A stretch of DNA of 64,000 nt from NCBI GenBank assembly GCA_025890175.1, contig JANPYM010000001.1, positions 399,187 to 463,186 on the forward strand, in the 5' to 3' direction. Positions 59,519 to 64,000 of this stretch are shown here, piece by piece. The notes beneath the pieces are model-generated. The model had not been told where the DNA came from. It searched no databases and was given only the letters and a program-made list of their open reading frames with translations. A program made the position numbers and the translations under genes. Source of the stretch: Ciborinia camelliae. Its lineage: Eukaryota > Ascomycota > Leotiomycetes > Helotiales > Sclerotiniaceae. The stretch's first letter is position 1, and the number at the start of each line of letters is the position of its first letter.

Positions 59519-62500
59519 CAGGGGTGAAGGGGAGGGGGGGAGGGGGGAGGGAGGGAAAATTCCCGTTTGGTTGGATATAGGTATCATGGCGGAAAGATGG
59601 TGTGTGCCAGTAGAAGGAACCACGAAGTTTGCGGGGAAGTGGAGCGAGAAATGCGGAGAGCAGAGTCTGAGGGTGGGTACATATGGAGCCCGGGGCGGAC
59701 CATGGCTTTGATATCAACGTGGATGTTGATATGTCTCGGGTGAGGGATAGATTGGAAGTTGTGGAGAATGTATGGTTGGGGGATGTAGTATGTAGTTACC
59801 CACCTAGTTAGTTGTGAAGAATGAGATTCTCGGTTGTAACTTTTCATGTTGAAGTTTCCATCGCACTTTTCTTGTAGATGGAAATACAAGCAATTTTTCC
59901 CATCAAGTTCTACAGTCCGATCCTTCTTCGGAGATGCATGGATGCATGCATGGATGTCTAGATCGTCCCTACCTACTGATTTGATTTGAGAATTAGTGGA
60001 GGCGAAGCGAATGACTCGGAGTTGATGGGGCGGAAGATTCATGGGGGCGATGTCAGTGTCTTGGGGGAAGATATGAGAGACCTTCTTGCTCCCCAGAAAG
60101 CTCTTGAGCAGGCTTGCCTTACCTTACCTTATCAATTCTTCCTGCCTCTTCCTGCCTCTTCCTTCTTCTCCTCCTTCTCCGCCCCAATATTATAACAAAG
60201 ACTCCGTCACCAGAAGTGGAATGATATCGATCGCCACCCACCAAGTCTACTCCAATGTTGCCCTGATATATTTCTGTAGGTCTACTATCTGCTGTCTGCT
60301 AACTGCTATCCTCTGTCTCTGTCCGCCATCTACAATCTACACCGATCTTCCCTCCATCTCTCGTTTCCGCCAGCGGACTAGTAGGGCATTTATACACCTC
60401 CCCATATCTTAACTCGATCCCCAAGTCTGTGGGTACGTCGGAATGAAAAGTCCAGGCTGGCCGATCCTGCTCTTGCATTTACTTTCCCATCATACCCCCT
60501 CCCTCTCGCCCCCTTCCTCGAACATGAAGCTCCAACCCTTTCCACACAGCAAAAGATTGGGCGCGCAGAGCTTCGCATTTCCGGATGTAAGGCTGCGGGC
60601 TTTTTGGATTCTTTGCGGGGCTATGGAGGGAGGGTCGAGATTGTTTGGTGCTCTTGAAGTTCGAGGATATATGCATAGACCTATGAGGTACCCTGGATTT
60701 CGAGTATATGAGTGATGTTAATGGAGTCATATATTAGCATCTTCGTATCTGGAATAGCTTGTGGTTCGAGGCTTGTCTAGGCAAGGTGTAGATGAGAAGT
60801 GTAAAGATATCTACCTATTTTATTGTATTGGCTATGACCATGATCGTGATGGTCAGACCAGACCGTGGCTTCCTAATCGTCGGCTCTCCATGGATTGGCC
60901 GCCTGGTTCCCAAACTCTTTTCTCACATAAATCTTGGTGGTCTTCTTGCTGTCATGGCTCACTGGTCTCTGAAGTTCTGCTCCTGATTAGGTTGTTCCTC
61001 ATCCCCAAATACTCTTCCCTGGCTGCCTGCCCCCCTTGAGATACTTGGAGCCGCAAGCTCAGTCCGTAGACTGCTCCCATAGACTCCCTCACCTTGAACT
61101 CCCAGCATTGTAGCATATTGACCAGTAATTGATTGCCGGTTCAATTCTTTCATATCAGAGCATTTGTTAGCGATTGAATAGCGATTGGGGTAGCTGTTTG
61201 GCTGATGTTTACCTGGCGATTTGGAAGGGGCTGCATGCAACTTTGCCGTGTTGTAAAAGATAAAAATGCTTCCATTGAGATATAACTTTGTAGAGCCCAT
61301 ATTCCAGGGATTTGTTTTATGTCCAGAATCCAAATGACAAGGAGTCATCATGGTAGGTGTTTGTCACCCAGTTGTGTTGTGGAAAAACACAGTTTAATCC
61401 GATTGGTCCCAAAGCGAGAGGTGAATGAAGAACAAGAATGCCAGAATGTTATGATTTGAACTGTAACTGTATCAAGAGAGTAGTAGTATTAGCTGTATCA
61501 ACAAGACACATTCAAACTTGCTGTGAATTTAATAATGAAGCTATTTCAATCAAAGAAAATATAGTATTGATTCTAAATGATACTTTTCTAAGCAAAACCC
61601 AGACTCCTACCAAGTCGCATCCCTTCACCAGTCTGATATCTTTTATTTCTAACCACTAGTTGCTGCTGACATTTTCCTCCTTGTTGTATTTGAGCTTGAT
61701 GTCTTGCGCATGTAATTGGAGTTGTATTTGTCCTCCATTCCCTTTCCTCTGCCTGTCTTTCCAATATGCTCTGGGTGGTACTTGTATTTCATTGTTAAAT
61801 AGCAGGTATAGCAGCATCTGTGTGTATTCCTGCCAATTTCGGAGGGATGTGGGATTTGCTTGTTTGTATGCGTTTGTCTATATGTGCCACCCTGCCTCTG
61901 GTTCCTGGACAGTAAAGATCGATTAACATCTCATGTTCAGCGATGTGTTTTCCCCCTTTCTGTGTCCCATTGCTTCCAAGTAGTTATTGACAAGGCTTAG
62001 TATTACTACCATCAATCCTTATTGTGGAGAGTGCTCCGTTGTATTGAGTGATGGGTTGTCGCCTGCGGAGTAAGGAGTTGTTATCCTGATGAGTTGGTAG
62101 ATAGATTGTCAGCAATTTCGTGAAAATGACATGAAAGGGCTGCAGAATAAGAAGAGCCATCCATCATGCACATGTGCCAGATGGCAGGGGGGTCTTTGTG
62201 CATCATCAAAATGGAAACTTACTTCTCTTCAGTGACTGTAGGCAGCCCACCATAAGATAATGTCTTGTCACGGTATCCAGATTCAGTGAAATCCTCTATG
62301 CGGGTAAATTGTTGACAACATATTGAGAACTTGAGGGTCATAAAAGTCATTCAACAGTTGATCTCAAACCCCATATTGATTCTTTTGGTTCTTGGTGGAA
62401 ATTCTTATTGGGTATTAGAATTAGATTTTCTGAACCATCCCCGGTGAGCTTAATCTTAATTTTATTTTTAAGTTGACTACATCCCGGTGAGTACCTAAGC

Positions 62501-63336
62501 TTGGGTGGATGATGTCACAGCCTCAGAGCTCCAACTTCATTGTAATCTCAAATATAGATCTAGATCTCTAGATTCCTCAAAATTTAAAATGATAGAATGC
62601 ATTATTAATTATTACTATCTAATCATTCAGCCAATAATATATACAAGAGTTCTTTTATTCTATCTTTCTTAGACTTAATTTCTATCTAGATACTTCCTTG
62701 GTTTCTTTAAGCTTTGAGAGAAGGGTTCCAAGTTTCTCTCTCCATTATCAATTAGAATCTTCAGGTTTCAAACCAGTAGATCCTCCACATCCCTCCTTGA
62801 CTTCTAATGCTTCAAATCTTAAATTTGAAGTTTAGGCAAGTAAGCACTATTACTATTTAGGATCCTCTCCTTGTCTGTTTATTGTGATAGCTCATAAAAA
62901 GAAAGCAAGTTTTGTGTTACAAATCTACGCGGCTGTGTTTGATTCCAACTATCAATCTAGGTATATCTTTAAAAACAAATTAAGTGAAATAAAATTAGAA
63001 ACTGTTGAAGGAAAGAAAAGATAAGATAAAATTAAATCTATTGGCTTAAGAAAGCTTTTCATAAGGTCTGCCATCTGCCCTTTTGCAATTTCCATCCAAT
63101 CCAATCATATCATAAACCTTTCTTTCGACTAAGCGTTGGATAAGAGGGAGGGGCAACAATAAAATAAGGACCTGGATAACCTTTTGATCCTTCTTGTCTT
63201 CTTTCTGACACAACTCAAAACAGCACAGACTTGGTTCTTCCTTCCTTTTGCTGAAGATTTCTTACATACCTTTGCAACCTTTTCAATAAGTTTAAGTTGT
63301 TTATTCTTTCCATTTCAAGCTAAAGTTCTTTCCATA
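59463..63336. other. Long region without supported gene
   Basis: 3.9 kb. It starts with an assembly gap (59483-59492) and a G-rich tract at 59520-59560. The minus frame 60959-61351 (130 codons) and several plus frames at 60761-61926 are open but lack domains, conserved motifs or clear codon bias. From 62500 to 63100 the DNA is strongly AT-rich with TAGATCTAGATCTCTAGA-like palindromes. No tRNA or repeat family recognised. Confidence 0.4.
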
Positions 63337-64000
63337 ATGGGTTTCCATGGAGAAAATACTGAAGCTACCCTTGGTGGTGGCGGGCTAAAGCTTGTAAGTC
63401 TTCAAGTTAGATCTACCTTACCTACCAGATATAAGACTTCCCACATTATTTCAAGCTAACCTTTGACTTCAAAAGGAGTCAAGAATCAAGTCTGAACCAG
63501 ACTCGCAGCTCGTAACTCTAACATCAAGAGTTAAGGCTGGACCTGCTCAACCTCAACAACTTTCCTCCACTCTGCAGCTCTCGGGTCGAATTGAACCTAC
63601 ACCTGTAAGTTTTATTTATATCTACATAATAATTCCTATATTCCAAACTAACTTTTGACTTTAAAGCAATTACGAATCAAGTCTGAACCAACCTCGCAGC
63701 TTCTACAATCCTCTTCGCCACAGGTTTCTCAACCTTCCATCAAGAATGAAGCTAATAATGAAGATGAACACAACAATAATATCCTACAAAATACCCCAGT
63801 CTTCAACCTCGAAGATGCAATTACCCAGCTTGTCGAGTCAAAGTTCACGGCTTCAGACATCAATCCCGACCCTGTGATCGCGTTACAAGAACTCAAGGGT
63901 CTACTAGCTGCTGTTAAAATCGTAGCTGCTCGCTGTAGACGTGGCGCAAACCCTGGCCCTGACCAGTGGGAGAAAGTTAAGCTGTTTCTTTTTATCCTCC
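63337..64000 (+). CDS. Partial gene of unknown function with duplicated exon start (5' end, runs off the window)
   Basis: Three exons in phase: 63337-63393 (19 codons), 63476-63604 (43 codons) and 63667 to beyond 64000. Introns of 82 and 62 nt have GTAAGT donors and CTAAC branch sites. The protein begins MGFHGENTEATLGGGGLKL and is Ser/Gln/Asn-rich. Exons 2 and 3 both open with RIKSEP(D/T)SQL, and the IKSE core fits the sumoylation consensus. Past residue ~100 it becomes helical and better ordered (NLEDAITQLVESKF, DPVIALQELKGLLAAVKIV) and ends the window at VKLFLFIL. No domain recognised. The short exons, phase agreement and duplicated splice acceptor support a real gene; the role is unknown. 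Confidence 0.6.

Noticed and set aside
59006..59717. Frames running across or beside the N gap on both strands
   Set aside because: They depend on the artificial gap or lie antisense to the hydrolase pseudogene.
60959..61351. 130-codon minus-strand frame
   Set aside because: No recognisable domain, no codon bias, no intron or partner exon; could be chance in a region with few stops.

Overview
This is nuclear DNA of a filamentous ascomycete. The genes have several short introns (about 45-170 nt, GT-AG with CTAAC-like branch sites and two probable GC-AG cases), long AT-rich intergenic stretches, and fungal families such as SrbA-type SREBP, Mgm101, fungal NAD(P)H nitrite reductase and GH47 mannosidase. 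Gene content and moderate GC suggest a leotiomycete of the Botrytis/Sclerotinia kind; that placement is an inference from general knowledge, not a search.

Layout. Positions 915-9149 hold housekeeping and accessory genes: a single-pass Ser/Thr-rich membrane protein (-), a short-chain dehydrogenase (-) with a tandem duplication in its upstream region, mitochondrial Mgm101 (-) and biotin-protein ligase (+). A secreted GH47 alpha-1,2-mannosidase (-) lies at 10425-12588, followed by about 4 kb with no supported gene.

Positions 16847-38555 contain what I read as a complete galactosaminogalactan (GAG) exopolysaccharide cluster. Its members are a giant membrane glycosyltransferase (gtb3/gt4c type, -), the deacetylase agd3 (+), the endo-alpha-1,4-galactosaminidase ega3 (GH114, +), the glycosidase sph3 (GH135, -) and the UDP-glucose/UDP-GalNAc 4-epimerase uge3 (+). 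By family knowledge, Uge3 makes the UDP-Gal and UDP-GalNAc precursors. The membrane enzyme polymerises and probably exports the chain. Agd3 deacetylates GalNAc to give a cationic, adhesive polymer. Ega3 and Sph3 cut the chain. Gene order matches the Aspergillus fumigatus cluster as I remember it. Only when the exons are joined across in-phase introns does the polymerase appear as one protein of about 3000 residues; its C-terminal third resembles bacterial PelF.

Positions 39960-46298 encode one 2042-residue protein of unknown function: seven probable membrane spans plus an enormous disordered, internally repeated tail. Next come nitrite reductase (48682-52361, +), whose 3' half is strikingly GC-rich, and an SREBP-type bHLH membrane transcription factor (53029-55855, -). 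From 55856 to 63336 there is no intact gene I can support. That stretch holds microsatellites, a decayed alpha/beta-hydrolase pseudogene (58661-59462) and a 10-N assembly gap flanked by identical 26-bp sequence. The window ends inside a three-exon gene of unknown function with a duplicated exon.

All exon models were built by hand from reading-frame phase, splice sites and remembered family conservation. No alignment or database search was run.
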